Positions 33,130 to 45,646 are shown, numbered from the stretch's first letter. The stretch is 64,000 bases of DNA from Halocaridina rubra (GCA_037179515.1 JAXCGZ010019125.1:1-64000), one strand, 5' to 3'. Notes: generated from the sequence alone by a model not told the origin. Numbers and translations: made by a program.

Positions 33130-34153
33130 TGTGGAGGATTTCCTGTGTGTTATTTACCCTTCGATCTTATAACCCCCCAAATTCGGAAATCCTGACACGG
33201 CTTCAGTAGAGGCCTACCACGATCTCAATTTTAAATCCTCTACCAATAAAATATAATTAATATTACATGCATAGACATACATGCAAATATTTTATAAGGG
33301 GGTTTATGAACTGCTGATAAGTGAATATTTAAATAAACTCTCCTCACCTTAAATTAAAACTTCCTCATCCACAATAATACATTTTCTAACATACATTCTA
33401 CCTACGAGTGTCCAATTAAATGAGCTCATTCTGTCCCTCACACGTAGTTATAAATATTGTTAGAAATAAGGTAAATCTGCATTGCATCTGTACTCATCTA
33501 TCCGGATAACCCTGATGTCGTCAGCAATCACGGGATTCCCAATCAAACTTATTGAATATCTTCTGATCCACGTATCTCTATCACGTTTTTTACTTGAGTG
33601 TCTCGTAACGTCTCACGAGGACAACTAATTATAAACTTATAAGTACTGTCAATAAACACAGTAAAAATGAGTGCCTCGTAGCATCTCACGACAGGAACTA
33701 ATTACTCTTTAAGTACTGTCAACCAGCACAGTATAAATGAGTGCCTCGTAGCATCTCACGACAGCAACTAAATTTTGTAAGAAAGTCCCACAAAACTCCT
33801 CTAGTTTGTCGGGGTCCTTGGTACTAGGACTAAGTTGAGTTATGACTTGCTTACAACAGTTCTTTGTTCAACGAGGCGATGCAATAAGCGTTATCAAGGA
33901 GGTGAAGGGTTAATGGCTAAAATCCATTAGTGACCTACATTCCTTTCTCCACGTCTTCTACGGCCAGCCTCCCTAATAAACTACACATTATACATACGAA
34001 TATACCTGTATACATGATAGAACTTAATAAGTATACATGCTAAGTCTAAAAGTATACATTCATGCACTTACGTTACAATAAACGAAACTATATGCAAAAT
34101 AACACTTACATAATGTACGTAGAAATAAACTGTCTTGAAATATATTCAAGACA
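33130..34153 (-). repeat. BEL copy 3, 3' LTR
   Basis: This 1024 bp LTR has three hairpin units (about 33598-33770) with TCTCGTAACGTCTCACGAGG-type stems. It ends with the TGTCTTGAA palindrome at 34153 (minus strand). A purine-rich tract adjoins it at 34154-34185. Confidence 0.93.
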
Positions 34154-34200
34154 TCCTGGGCCCCTCCAAAAGGGAAAAATGGAGGGTCTCCCCATCAGTA

Positions 34201-36972
34201 CTACAATTTATCATCAATGATTAAGCGTGCCCACAATTCTTTAACCCTTTGGGCAGCTTGACGTTCATATCTTTCATAATTTGATGCTTCCTCTTCGTAT
34301 ACTTCTGACAACAGATATTCCCATGAGAGCTTTTCAGACCAAGCTCTCTGGATAAGAATTTTCCCTCTTCTTAGTAAGGGTGATATTAGACCTAAGGGGT
34401 CCAAAAATATACCCACCAGTGACAGAAGTTTCTGTTTTGTCAGCACTTCATCTCTAGCCTTCAGACCTTTCAATGACAACTTGTCTGTATTTATATTCCA
34501 GATTAAACTAAAGATTGATATGTTAGGAGATCTAGATTCTTTAGAAAGTCGCTGATCCAGTACCCTTTGAGATCTTGCATTGTTGGAATTTAATGCTTGC
34601 AGTGATATTTTGGCCTTTTCCCACTCTACATCTGCTGTATTGCATATATCATACTGTTTCTCTTCACTGGTACAAGCATCCAACAAATTACCCACATGAA
34701 CATTCTCCAATATTTCCTCAAACTGTTCTATTAGAGACTTCATTTGTTCAAAGGCACTCTGAAAATTGTGTAGGAGAGGAGGGTGGATAGGCTTCAAGGG
34801 AACGTACTCTGTAAAACTTCTAAGTGTAGTTTTATCTTCGTAATGCACTTCTTGCTTTACTCCAATACTCTCTTGCTCCCACAACTTATTAACAGGCTCT
34901 ATGGCCTTCTCAACCAACAGCTTATTAACAGGCTCTATGGCCTCTTCACTCAACAACTTATTAACAGGCTCTATGGCCTCTTCATTCAACAACTTATTAA
35001 CTGGCCTTTTGGCCTCATCAATCAACTCTTGTGTTGTAGTAGGCAATAACTGTGTTCCTACACGCATAACAAGTTGGTTTTGTACACTACTGGACCCATG
35101 TTGAGTATCACGAGGAATATGGCCATACAACATGACACCACCTGGTGTTTCCATCACAGTATAGACATCCCACTTGTTAATACCACTAACAAACTGACTA
35201 AAATGTAAGGCACCAATAACAATGCCAATGTTCTCCAGTACATCACTATAAATATCTTCATCAGCCAACTTGTGACCATTAGACTTTAACACATTTGCAG
35301 CCTTTGCTAGTCCTGGGGTGTGGATGCTAATTACCATGTCAAATCAAATTTTCCCCAATTTGATAACTACATTTACAACAGGAAAACTTCCTTTCTTCGT
35401 CTCAGAACGAAATGCATCAATACCAAGAGACATTTCATCTACTGGGCTTAATTTAAGCCTTTCAGCTAATTCCCTAGTTATAAAGGAACACTGGGAACCT
35501 GTATCAAAGAATAACCTAGTGTTTACCCAAAGATTTCCCTTTGAGCTGCTTATTTTTCCACTTGCAGTAGGCAGAGCACATGAAGGTAAACTCGGCTTCA
35601 CCATTTGCCTCTGTACTGCCTTCATACTCATCACACCAACATGTTTCTTGTTCTTTCCTGAGTCAGAATGTTCTTGTTCATTGCTTGACTCATCTATATT
35701 ATTTGAACCATTTTCTGACTGTTCATTCAGAAATGAAGATTCTTCAAACCTTCTACGAAAATATGACTCTTGCTCATAACACAAGGCTGCATGATGACCA
35801 TTTTGCTTACACTTCTTACAGTTTAACTGAGTGTAACATTTATTTGTATAATGCCCTGACTGAGTACATCTCAGACATTTGTTATTGTCTCTCAATTTGT
35901 CTCTGCGTTCATTTATGCTTACTACTTTATTACACTGTTCAGACTTATGACCTTGCCAACCACAGAATACACATTCTGTTTTACTATTTACTACATTTGC
36001 AGTAGCACCATAACTACCCACATTCTTTTTATAGAACTGTATCTCATCTCTCTGGGAGGTTTGGGTCTCTCCCTTTGTGTTACCCTTTGTATTGTTGCCC
36101 TCTATATGATATACATATTTTCCCAGTTCCTTCAAGAGGGTTTCATATGTAGGATATTTTGTGTCTATTTTCATGCTAATCCAGTTCTCAACATCTTCTG
36201 GCAATTTCATCATCACGAGTTCTGAAAACACCCAATCAGTGTTCTCCATGTCTTTATAATTTGTCAGACTTCGAGTAATGGCTTCTACTTCCTGCTTGAA
36301 CTTAAAAAGTGATGAATAATTAGAACAGGGAGTTGGTATTTTTACCAAGTTCCTCATTAAATTTCGTACAATCCTGTCCTTGCTGGCATAAACAGCTTGT
36401 AGCTGTTGAATGCACTCATCATAACTCTCACTAGCAACAGGATATCCCTTTATGGTGTCTTTTGCATCTCCTTTAAGGGCATTTCTCAAGATGGTAAACT
36501 TTGTCATAGTTGCCATAGAAGTACTATGTACTAAACTATCAAACGTATCCCAAAACTCGTTCCATTCATCATAGTTTCCAGAGAACTGTGGTATTTTTAC
36601 TTCAGGAAATTTAGGTGTGGGTTGCCCACTGGGGAGGCTTGAACTCTCAGAACTAGGAGCTATAGTACTCTTCATAGTTCCTAACTTACGAAACCGTTCT
36701 AGGACAGCTAAGCTAATATTATTTACTGTTTCAGCTAGATTGTCATGTTCTGTATCCTCCTCTTCAGAATCCCTTTTAAGGGGCTTATTCTCGACATATT
36801 CTTCATATTTCCTATCATATCTTCCAAATCTTTCTGTTAGCGTATGATGACATCTTTCTAAATAAGTAACAACAAGTGTCTCATCATCTTTGGCAAGTTC
36901 TGTTTGACACTGAACACAATCACGTTGAACCAATTCCCGAAGGCGTTTTAATGCCTTAGGTTTAACCGACAT
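34201..36972 (-). pseudogene. BEL gag-protease, copy 3, with one premature stop
   Basis: It has the same order as copy 2: gag, three CCHC knuckles (about 35780-35970), protease DTGSQCSF (about 35485-35510), four EPVNKLL repeats (34890-35010) and the pol remnant near 34380-34440. At about 35338-35350 eight bases replace 32 found in copy 2; the 24-base net loss keeps frame but creates a stop after VIKLGKI, so translation would end just past the protease motif. The start MSVKPKAL is at 36972. Confidence 0.9.
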
Positions 36973-37702
36973 ATTGAGAAAGCAAATAGAACATAAAACA
37001 ACAAACAAATAGTTGATGCAATTTTATCATCAAAGAATCCACGATCTTCTTTATGCATCCACAATGCAACAAACAGTCACTCTGTAAAGAGTATCAAAGG
37101 ACAATCTTCCAAAATTTCAAGATAATAACATACAGTTATTTAATTGCGTCAATTATGACGCCAATCCTCAAAGTGTAAAACACACTTTTCATCAATTAAA
37201 CGACACTGTTAAGTCAGCAACAGTAAATGGAAAGTGTAATGCAAACCACACTGTTCCTCAGATAAACGACACTGTGCACCTAGCAGTAGGTGGGTCACTA
37301 CCTTCTGTGTATTTTCGTAAACAAAAGAATCAATACGACATTCTAAACATCGTTAAATGGGAAATATGTAAACACACAAATCCCTAAAAACCACTGTTCA
37401 CCCAGCCAAAATTGGGTACTAATATCCAAATTACTTAATGGACGCTCAACTACGAAAGTATATTTCGTTTCCACAGATAGAGAAACGCTTTATCCACGTG
37501 GGAAAGGGATTCTCTTATTTATTTCAACAACCACTTAAATTTCAAAGTTATATTTGCAATATTCATGCAAATACATGCAATGCTCCTCCCTGTTTTCGCT
37601 GAAATGTGGACGATTTTAACCGTAGAGTTTTACACTAACTTCTTACAAGGTGGGAGCTTATCTAAAATGTACACTATTTTCACCATTACCACACCAATTC
37701 TC

Positions 37703-37720
37703 ATCCGGTTCGAAGGACCA
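37703..37720 (-). other. Primer-binding site of BEL copy 3
   Basis: This is the tRNA-Tyr-like 18-mer, five bases inside the 5' LTR and identical to copies 1 and 2. Confidence 0.7.
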
Positions 37721-37725
37721 AAAGC

Positions 37726-38749
37726 TGTGGAGGATTTCCTGTGTGTTATTTACCCTTCGATCTTATAACCCCCCAAATTCGGAAATCCTGACACGGCTTC
37801 AGTAGAGGCCTACCACGATCTCAATTTTAAATCCTCTACCAATAAAATATAATTAATATTACATGCATAGACATACATGCAAATATTTTATAAGGGGGTT
37901 TATGAACTGCTGATAAGTGAATATTTAAATAAACTCTCCTCACCTTAAATTAAAACTTCCTCATCCAGAATAATACATTTTCTAACATACATTCTACCTA
38001 CGAGTGTCCAATTAAATGAGCTCATTCTGTCCCTCACACGTAGTTATAAATATTGTTAGAAATAAGGTAAATCTGCATTGCATCTGTACTCATCTATCCG
38101 GATAACCCTGATGTCGTCAGCAATCACGGGATTCCCAATCAAACTTATTGAATATCTTCTGATCCACGTATCTCTATCACGTTTTTTACTTGAGTGTCTC
38201 GTAACGTCTCACGAGGACAACTAATTATAAACTTATAAGTACTGTCAATAAACACAGTAAAAATGAGTGCCTCGTAGCAACTCACGACAGGAACTAATTA
38301 CTCTTTAAGTACTGTCAACCAGCACAGTATAAATGAGTGCCTCGTAGCATCTCACGACGGCAACTAAATTTTGTAAGAAAGTCCCACAAAACTCCTCTAG
38401 TTTGTCGGAGTCCTTGGTACTAGGACTAAGTTGAGTTATGACTTGCTTACAACAGTTCTTTGTTCAACGAGGCGATGCAATAAGCGTTATCAAGGAGGTG
38501 AAGGGTTAATGGCTAAAATCCATTAGTGACCTACATTCCTTTCTCCACGTCTTCTACGGCCAGCCTCCCTAATAAACTACACATTATACATACGAATATA
38601 CGTGTATACATGATAGAACTTAATAAGTATACATGCTAAGTCTAAAAGTATACATTCATGCACTTACGTTACAATAAACGAAACTATATGCAAAATAACA
38701 CTTACATAATGTACGTAGAAATAAACTGTCTTGAAATATATTCAAGACA
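37726..38749 (-). repeat. BEL copy 3, 5' LTR
   Basis: This is 1024 bp, matching 33130-34153 apart from scattered single-base differences (for example near 38276 and 38408). It is followed by ATAGA and Tigger-like sequence. Confidence 0.93.
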
Positions 38750-38754
38750 ATAGA

Positions 38755-39064
38755 TATTTTAATTTATTTTTACGTTTACACTGTATAAACCCTCCCTGTA
38801 CTGTTAACAAACCACCCTTTACTTCAAAAATAACAACATGCAAGCGTAAATTTATATGAAAGTGATAGATAAACTTACTGTGAATGAGGTGGTAATGACA
38901 TGACATACTCATGTACATAGGTATTTTACAATTATTTTTACGTTTACTGTATAAACCCTCCCTGCACTGTTAAAAAACCACCCTTTACTTTATAAATAAC
39001 AGCATGCAATGTAAATTTATATGTACGTGATAGGTAAGCTTACCGTGAATGAGGTGGTAATGAC
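38755..39064. repeat. Two-unit tandem duplication inside the Tigger-like element
   Basis: Each unit of roughly 150-175 bp carries TTATTTTTACGTTTAC, AAACCCTCCCTG, ACCACCCTTTACTT and GAATGAGGTGGTAATGAC. It is non-coding. Confidence 0.75.
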
Positions 39065-39117
39065 GTTTGTAGACTCAAGAGGAAATTATTCCGCAGGCAA
39101 TAACAGCTTTACGGCTG

Positions 39118-39276
39118 TTATTCATTGAGGCCAAAATAGCGGCCGACATCAGTAAACCTTTTTCCTTCTTTCAGCATATCTACGAGTTTCACCTTATCTG
39201 TTATGGTTAACATCTTCCTTTGCTGCTTAGGCTCACTACCAGAAGCCTTAGAAGATGAAGGATGCTTGGGAGGCAT
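39118..39276 (-). pseudogene. Tigger/pogo transposase N-terminal fragment
   Basis: This encodes 52 residues from MPPKHPSS with KRKML-like basic sequence and ITDKVKLVDMLKEGKRFTDV, then GRYFGLNE, the first helix-turn-helix of a CENP-B N-terminal DNA-binding domain. A stop follows immediately. The DDE catalytic domain is absent. The family members bind their own terminal repeats. The upstream extension to 39405 is probably not coding. Confidence 0.75.
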
Positions 39277-39540
39277 TGGAAAGGTTGAAATACGCGAGTA
39301 AAAAAACCACAAGCAAAACATATTAATAAGCACAACGTGAACGGCGCACACGTGAGTTAGACTGAACGAGTGAGGCGAGACAATGGAAGATGGTGGGAGA
39401 ACCAAACTTCAATGAAAAAGCCAATCAGACCCCAGGATACAGAACATACAGAAAAACAATTCTGTGATTCGTCGTCTCTCACTCTTTCAGCCAACAGCAT
39501 TCCATAAACTATCTCACGTGGGTGCGAGCTTTTGTCCGAA

Positions 39541-40210
39541 ACGAAACGCTGATACCGGTATCGTATTGTACATGGTGCAATACTGTTAGTATTTATGTTT
39601 TTTACTGTTTTATTATTCTTAGGCGAAGAAATACATTTTTTTATCAATAAAATCATGAAACTACTGGAAATTTTAATATATGCTAGCTCAAGTAGGTGCG
39701 ACCCCAATACATTGTACGCTATCGGACAGTATTTCACATGGTGCAATACTGTGAGTTATATATCTAAATTTATGTTTTTTACTATTTTTTACTGTTTTAT
39801 TACTCTTAGGCTAGGAAATACTTGTTTTATCAATAAAATAATGAAAATTTCAGTATGTACTAGCTCACGTAGGTGCAACCCTCTTCGTTTTCCGAAACAC
39901 TGATACCAGTATCGTATTTTACATGGTGCAATACTGTTAGTATTTAGGTTTTTTACTCTTTTTTACTATTTTATTATTCTTAGGCTAAGAAATAAATTTT
40001 TTTATCAATAAAATCATGAAACTACTGGAAATTTTAATATATGCTAGCTCACCTAGGTGCGACCCTTTGCGTTTTCCAAAACGCTGATACTGGTATCGTA
40101 CTTTCTATGGTGCAGAGTTACATGTTCAAATTTATGTTTTGTTTTACTATTTCTTACTGTTTTATTATTCGTAGGCTGGGAAATAATTTTTTTTATCAAT
40201 AAAATAATGA
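39541..40210. repeat. ~185 bp tandem repeat inside the Tigger-like element
   Basis: Four imperfect units are keyed by GATACCGGTATCGTATT (a short palindrome), CATGGTGCAATACTG, and TTTTTTATCAATAAAAT, at about 39551, 39717, 39902 and 40086. The frames here reflect the repeat and are not genes. Confidence 0.8.
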
Positions 40211-40341
40211 GATTTTTTTTTTCAATAAAAAAATTAAAAAAAATTGTGTGCATATACCCACAAAAGAAAATTGCCAAAAAAAAAATCGCGATACAGGTTA
40301 TTCGCGAGAGAAGAATCGTGATAGAGTGAAGGATCACTGTA

Positions 40342-40985
40342 CTTAGGAATGAACGCATTCTATCTGAATGCCACTATGTTCATATTACAGATTCCCCAAG
40401 CTTGCTTGTGGCTTCATTTTCGCATTTATTTAATTCCCAATCTCATTCGGGCTATTAAATAACCCAAATAAGCACATTGCATATTTGAAAACAGGAATCA
40501 TTTTTTACCCCGACAAGGACTTGAACCTAAGACTTATAATTACTAAGTCAAGGCGCTACCAACTACACACCACAGAAGGTTAAAAGGAATCCAACCTTAT
40601 AGCTTATATCTGCTATACTTAAGAATGAACGCATTCTATCGGAATGCCACTATGTTCATAATACAGATCCCCCAACCTCGCTCGTGGCTTCATTTTTGCA
40701 TTTAATTCAATTCTCAATTTTATTTGGGCTATTAAATAACCAAATAAGCACATTACATATGTGAAAACATGAATCATTTTTTACCCCGACGGGGACTTGA
40801 ACTTAGGACTTATAATTACTAAGTCAAGGTGCTACCAACTACACACCACAGAAGGATAAAAGGAATTCAACCTTATAGCTTATATCTGCTATACTTAGGA
40901 ATGAACACATTCTATCTGAATGACAATATGCTCATATTACAGATTCCCAACCTCGCTCGTGGCATTCAGATAGAATGAGTTCATT
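40342..40985 (-). repeat. tRNA-like tandem array, right part
   Basis: About two and a half further units of the array at 32605-33036 follow, with tRNA-like cores at about 40505-40565 and 40785-40850. The array was split at TA by the Tigger-like element. It ends at a decayed BEL internal region. Confidence 0.7.
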
Positions 40986-40989
40986 CCTA

Positions 40990-41658
40990 AATATTAAACT
41001 CAACAAGTGATGAATAATTAGAAGAGGGTGTTGGTATTTTTACCAATTTCCTTATAAAATTTCATAAAATCCTCTCTTGCATCTGTTGAATGCATTCATC
41101 ATAACTCCCACTAGCAACCGTATATTCCTTTATGGTGTCTTTGGCATCTCCTTTAAGGGCATTTCTCAAAATGGTAAACTTTGTCATAGTTGGCATAGAA
41201 GTACTATGTACAAAACTATCATATGTATCCCAAAACTCGTTCCATTCATCATAGTTTCCAAAAAACTGTGGTATTTACTTCAGGAAATCTAGGTGTGGAT
41301 TGTCCACTGGGAGGGCTTGAACTCTCGGAGCTTGGAGCTCAACTACGCATCATAATTCCTAAATTACGAATCCATTCTAGGACAGCTAAGCTAATCTCAT
41401 TCGCTGTTTTAGCTGGATTGTCATGTACTGTATCTTCCTTTTCAGAATCCCTTTTAAGGGATATTCCCTATCATATCTTCCAAATCTTTCTGTTAGTATA
41501 CGATGATATTTTTCTAAATAAGTAGTAAGTGTTTCATCATTTTTGCCAAGCTCTGTTTGACACTGAACACAATCACATTGAACCAATTCCGGAAGATGTT
41601 GTAATGCCTCAGCTTTAACTGACATATTGAGAAAGCAAATAGAACATAAGACAACAAC
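40990..41658 (-). pseudogene. BEL gag N-terminal relic, copy 4
   Basis: ALQHLPELVQCDCVQCQTEL (41386-41664) and further fragments match copy 2 gag residues about 13-230, with several frame breaks. Zinc knuckles and protease are gone. Confidence 0.75.
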
Positions 41659-42789
41659 AAACAAATAGTTGATGTAATTATGTTATCAATGAAACCACGA
41701 TCTTGATACATCCACTATACAACAAACATTCACTCTGTAAAAAGAATCGTAAGAAAATCCTCCAGCAATTTCAATATAATAGCATACAGTTATTCTATTT
41801 TGGCAATTATGGCACCAATCCATAAAATGTGAAGCACAGTATTCATCAATTAAAACGGCACTGTTAAGTCAGCAACAGTAAATGGAATATGTAATATAAA
41901 ATACACTGTTCCTCCAATAAGCAACACTGTGCACCCATCAATGGGTGGGTCACAACCTTTGTTTATTTACATTGAAAAACGAATTAATATGTTATATACA
42001 TTGTTAAATGGGAAACATGTTAACACACGAATCCCCAATTATAAACCATCTGTTCACCCAGCCGAAATGGGGTAGTAAATTCCAATTTACTTAGTGGAAG
42101 TTTAACCACAAAAGTATATTTCAATTCCACAAAGAGACAAACACTTTATCCACTCAGGAAAAAGATACTCATTGATTTCAACAACAACTTAAATGCCAGT
42201 TATGCTTGCAATCTTCATGCAAATACATGCAATACATTTTTTTCGGTGATATATGGGCGGTTTTAAACATAGAGATGCACACTCTAAATTCTTTCTTCAA
42301 CAAGGCAGGAGTTTAACTGAAATTTATGCTATATTCTCCATTACCACACTGATTTTCATGCAGTTTGAAGGACCAAAAGCTGTGGAGGATTTCTTATATG
42401 TTATTACCCATCGATCTCATAGCCCCCTTAATTTGGAAATCCTGACTCGGCTTCAATAGAGGCCTACAAACAATCTCAAAATTTAAATCCTCCACCAATA
42501 ATATATAGTTAATATTACATGCATAGACATACATGCAAATATTTTACAAGGGGGTTTGTGAACAGCTGATATGTAAATTATTAAATAATTTCTCCACACC
42601 TTAAATTAAAACTCCTTCATACAGAATAATAAATTTTCCTACATACATTCTACCTACGAGTGTTCAATTAAATGAGTTCATTCTGTCCCTCACACGTAGT
42701 TATAAACATTGTTAGAAATAAATTAAATCTGTACTCATCTATCCGGTAAACCCAAATTTCTTCCATTAGCAATCAACAGGACTCCGAAT

Positions 42790-44691
42790 GAACAAACAAG
42801 CAAAACAAACAAACAAAAACATTTATTTCCATTTTGTACAATGGTTATTCAACATTAATAGTAACTTATAAGTAGACATGTAATTAAACTAACAAATAAG
42901 AGGGTTAGACATATAGTTAAATTAAATGTAGCTTTCATAGAAAATAATAATGCTGTAATAAAAATGTTACAATAATGTTAATAATAAAGTAGTAAGTATG
43001 CCACTAGATACAGGATCGTTATTATCGGCATCATTTCCATATTTGTTTCCTTACAATGAGAATAATTAGTTCTTAATGAGCAGCAACTATTTGTCCAAAA
43101 GAAAACTATATAGTTTGCCTTTGAAAGCTGTGAAAGAGGATGCATTTTTAAGATGCTCTGGAATATTATTCCAGAGTGTTGGCCCTTTGATAGTGATCAT
43201 CTTTGAACCTGCTTCTGTGTTTGTTCTGTGAATAAAGAGCTCACTGCTCTGTCTTGTGTTGGTTCCCCTTATATCCTTGACTGTTTTTAAATCAAATAGC
43301 CAGCTAGGATAATGATGGTCCAAAATTTTGAATACAAAAACATAAATAGCATAAGCGACCTTATTTTCTGCCCGCAGCCACCCAAGTTTATTGAGAGCTG
43401 GTGTGATGTGGTCATATTTTCTTATTCCTCCCAGCTGCAAAATTAATAAGCTTCTGTATTCTGTTTATCTGAGTCTTAGTGGTAGCTCCCCAAACAGTTG
43501 TGCAGTAATTAATGTGACTTAGGGCTAGAGATTCAACAACAGTTATTCGAGTGGTAGTCTAAAAATTGTCTTTTATACGTGATAAGTACATTAATGTTCC
43601 TGTAACCTTTTTGCATACTTTATCTATGTGGGAATCAAACAACATGTGGTTATCAAAGTGAATTCCTAGGTTTTTGATTGTTTTGCTAGGTGTGATAATA
43701 TTGTCGCAAAAATTAATTGTTGTGTTTTCTGGAATTTGTGCTATGTGGAACCTTGAACCAATAAATATGCACTGTGTTTTACTTTCGTTAATTAACAGCC
43801 CAATTTCTTGGAAATAGGTTTTAATTTTTGACAGAGTGTTTTCTGCTCTTAAAGTTGGCTCTGGGAGATTATTGATATCACCACTAAGGAGTAGTTGAGT
43901 GTCATCTGCATATTGTACGACTAGACAGTCAGAAATGAAAGAAGATAGATCATTTACGTAAATGGAGAAGAGGATAGGACCAAGTACTGATCCCTGTGGA
44001 ACACCAAATGATACATTTTTTGGCACAGAGATAATGTTGTTAAGACGTATGGACTGTTTACGATTAGATAGATACTCGCTAAACCAGCTTGGATCAATAT
44101 TTAAGTTAATACATTTACTTAAAAGAATTTCATGGTTTACACTGTCGAAGGCTTTTGATAAGTCTAATAATACGAGAAGAGATATTTTTTTCATATCTAT
44201 ATTATTATATATACTATTCGTAACTTTAAGCAGTGCAGTTTCTGTCGAAAGTTTCGGTCTGAAACCATGCTGGTTAATACTTATTATTCTATTTGATTCT
44301 AACTAAATATGACATAAGTTGGCATGCAACAATTTTTTCTAATATTTTAGAGAAAATGGGTAGCAGGGAAATGGGACGATAGTTTGTCACATCTTCTCTG
44401 TCCCCCTTTTTATGCAGAGGTATTACATGTGCTATTTTCCAAGAGTCAGGAAACTTTTTAGTAACAATGGAAGTGTTCATAATAGTTAGAATATAGGATG
44501 CAATCACGGGTAGAGCGTCTTTGATGAACTGAAATGATATACCATCTGAACCATAAGAGCCAGAGTTTCTTAGGCTCTTTATGGTAAGAATTGGGGTAGC
44601 ACAATCGATAGGAATTATCTTGAAGTACTCTCTTGTGTTTTCATTGGAAGAATTGTCATTTAAGCAATTACTCATATTCACTGAGTTGAAG
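42790..44691 (-). mobile_element. LINE-A copy A3, 5'-truncated
   Basis: It has a CAAA-rich tail at 42790-42815, 3' UTR, RT C-terminus, RT core and RT start, then truncation at 44691. Both flanks carry CGAATG-type LTR sequence, a possible 6 bp target duplication. It is inserted in the BEL copy 4 LTR. Confidence 0.9.
43087..44690 (-). pseudogene. LINE-A reverse transcriptase, copy A3, broken
   Basis: Pieces: C-terminal domain (43087-43440); RT core LVLLDLSKAFDSVNHEIL, GVPQGSVLGPILFS and catalytic YADD (43559-44194); RT start with SLRNSGSYGSDG and NYRPISLLP (44289-44690). A stop near 43558, a shift near 43435 and a break near 44200-44300 separate them. This is the best LINE-A RT in the window, but it lacks endonuclease. 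Confidence 0.88.
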
Positions 44692-44993
44692 CTCGAATGT
44701 CTTCTGATCCATGTATCTTTACCATATTCATCGACTTGAGTGTCTCGTAGCATCTTACGAGAGCAAGTAATTACTCATTATTTAAACGTACATGCACCGT
44801 CAATGATCACGGTAGCAAATGTATTTCATAAATCTCAACTACGACAGTAGCATCTCATGACTGCAACTAACTTTGTAAGAAACCCTCACAAAACTGTCAT
44901 TGTCTGTAGGTGGAAACTATTACATATAAAGGTTTTTGTTCCCACAGGCAAGGGAAAAGGTGATATCTTGAGGAGGTGACATATTTGTGATTA

Positions 44994-45045
44994 AACCATT
45001 GTACAAAATGGAAATAAATGTTTTTGTTTGTTTGTTTTGTTTGTC
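44994..45045 (+). mobile_element. LINE-A 3' tail only, copy A7
   Basis: About 50 bp match the LINE-A 3' end (CATTGTACAAAATGGAAATA then TTTG repeats), in opposite orientation to the surrounding LTR. It is an extremely short truncated insertion. Confidence 0.75.
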
Positions 45046-45421
45046 TCAGTTTTCCCTCTCTCTCTTTTACAGCTAGCCCAAAGAATGAACTACATATAAT
45101 ACATACAAATATATGCATAAATTTGTCATAATTAAATAGGTATACAAACAATGTCCGTAAACACACTTAAGCTACAATAAATGAAACTATTATGCAAAAC
45201 AACACTTACACATGTAAGTAGAAATAAACTGACTTGAAATATATTCCAAACAACATATATTCAATTACAAGTTGATCAGACCTGACCTTACATATCTTAA
45301 ATTCCATTATTATGTAACCATACCAGTATAATTTTTAAATATGATTCTCATATATTATTTGTTAATTATTAAGAGAATTTTTTTTTTTTTCATTTGGCTA
45401 TTTATCCTTCATAAACAATGT

Positions 45422-45600
45422 AGTCACCACAGCTCAAGCGGTAGCGTCTGCAACTTTGAGGCGTCAGGTCGAAGATTCGCGCCCTGAGGTTAGCAAGGGC
45501 ATGCATTCAGGTTAGTGTCTACATATGCCAAAAAAAAGCCCTTTGCAAAAGGGCAACCATCGAAGACCTTGATAGAAAAGGGTGACTGATGTAAAACTGT
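45422..45600 (+). mobile_element. tRNA-derived SINE
   Basis: The head CAGCTCAAGCGGTAGCG (A-box-like) and GGTCGAAGATTCGCGCC (B-box-like) are followed by a body with GGTTAGCAAGGGCATGCA and AAAAGGGCAACC. A related copy is at 62252-62430. Flanks AAACAATGT and AACAATATGT suggest an imperfect target duplication. Confidence 0.75.
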
Positions 45601-45646
45601 AACAAAAACAATATGTAAGCAATACTATAACTTATGATTGATGAAC

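Larger units (their letters stand above)
33130..38749 (-). mobile_element. BEL/Pao-type LTR retrotransposon copy 3, internally deleted
   Basis: Two 1024 bp LTRs are flanked by ATAGA (33125-33129 and 38750-38754). About five LTR differences are visible by eye, so it is older than copies 1 and 2. It has the same internal deletion as those copies. It is inserted just inside the left end of the Tigger-like element. Confidence 0.94.
33037..40339. mobile_element. Tigger/pogo-like DNA transposon, split by BEL copy 3
   Basis: The ends are CAGTGATCCTTC and GAAGGATCACTG (12 bp perfect, further imperfect pairing around CGCGA), flanked by TA on both sides (33035-33036, 40340-40341). Without the BEL insertion it is about 1.68 kb. 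It holds a transposase N-terminal relic on the minus strand and two tandem-repeat zones. TA duplication and a CENP-B-type domain point to the Tc1/mariner superfamily, pogo/Tigger group. It is non-autonomous. Confidence 0.85.
40990..45252 (-). mobile_element. Decayed BEL element (copy 4), split by LINE-A
   Basis: Gag N-terminal and leader sequence (40990-42380) corresponds to 24770-26186 of copy 2 with many differences. An LTR begins at 42381, is interrupted by LINE-A at 42790-44691, and ends about 45252 with CTTGAAATATATTCC. The rest of gag and the other LTR are missing. It is clearly older than copies 1-3. Confidence 0.75.

Noticed and set aside
40500..40570. A functional tRNA-Ile gene
   Set aside because: The anticodon-type arm is convincing but no acceptor stem pairs, the T-stem has mismatches, and the unit is tandemly repeated, so it is treated as tRNA-derived.
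44289..44753. Start of the LINE-A frame at 44753
   Set aside because: The first 20 or so residues come from LTR sequence across the insertion junction at 44691, so the methionine is not native.
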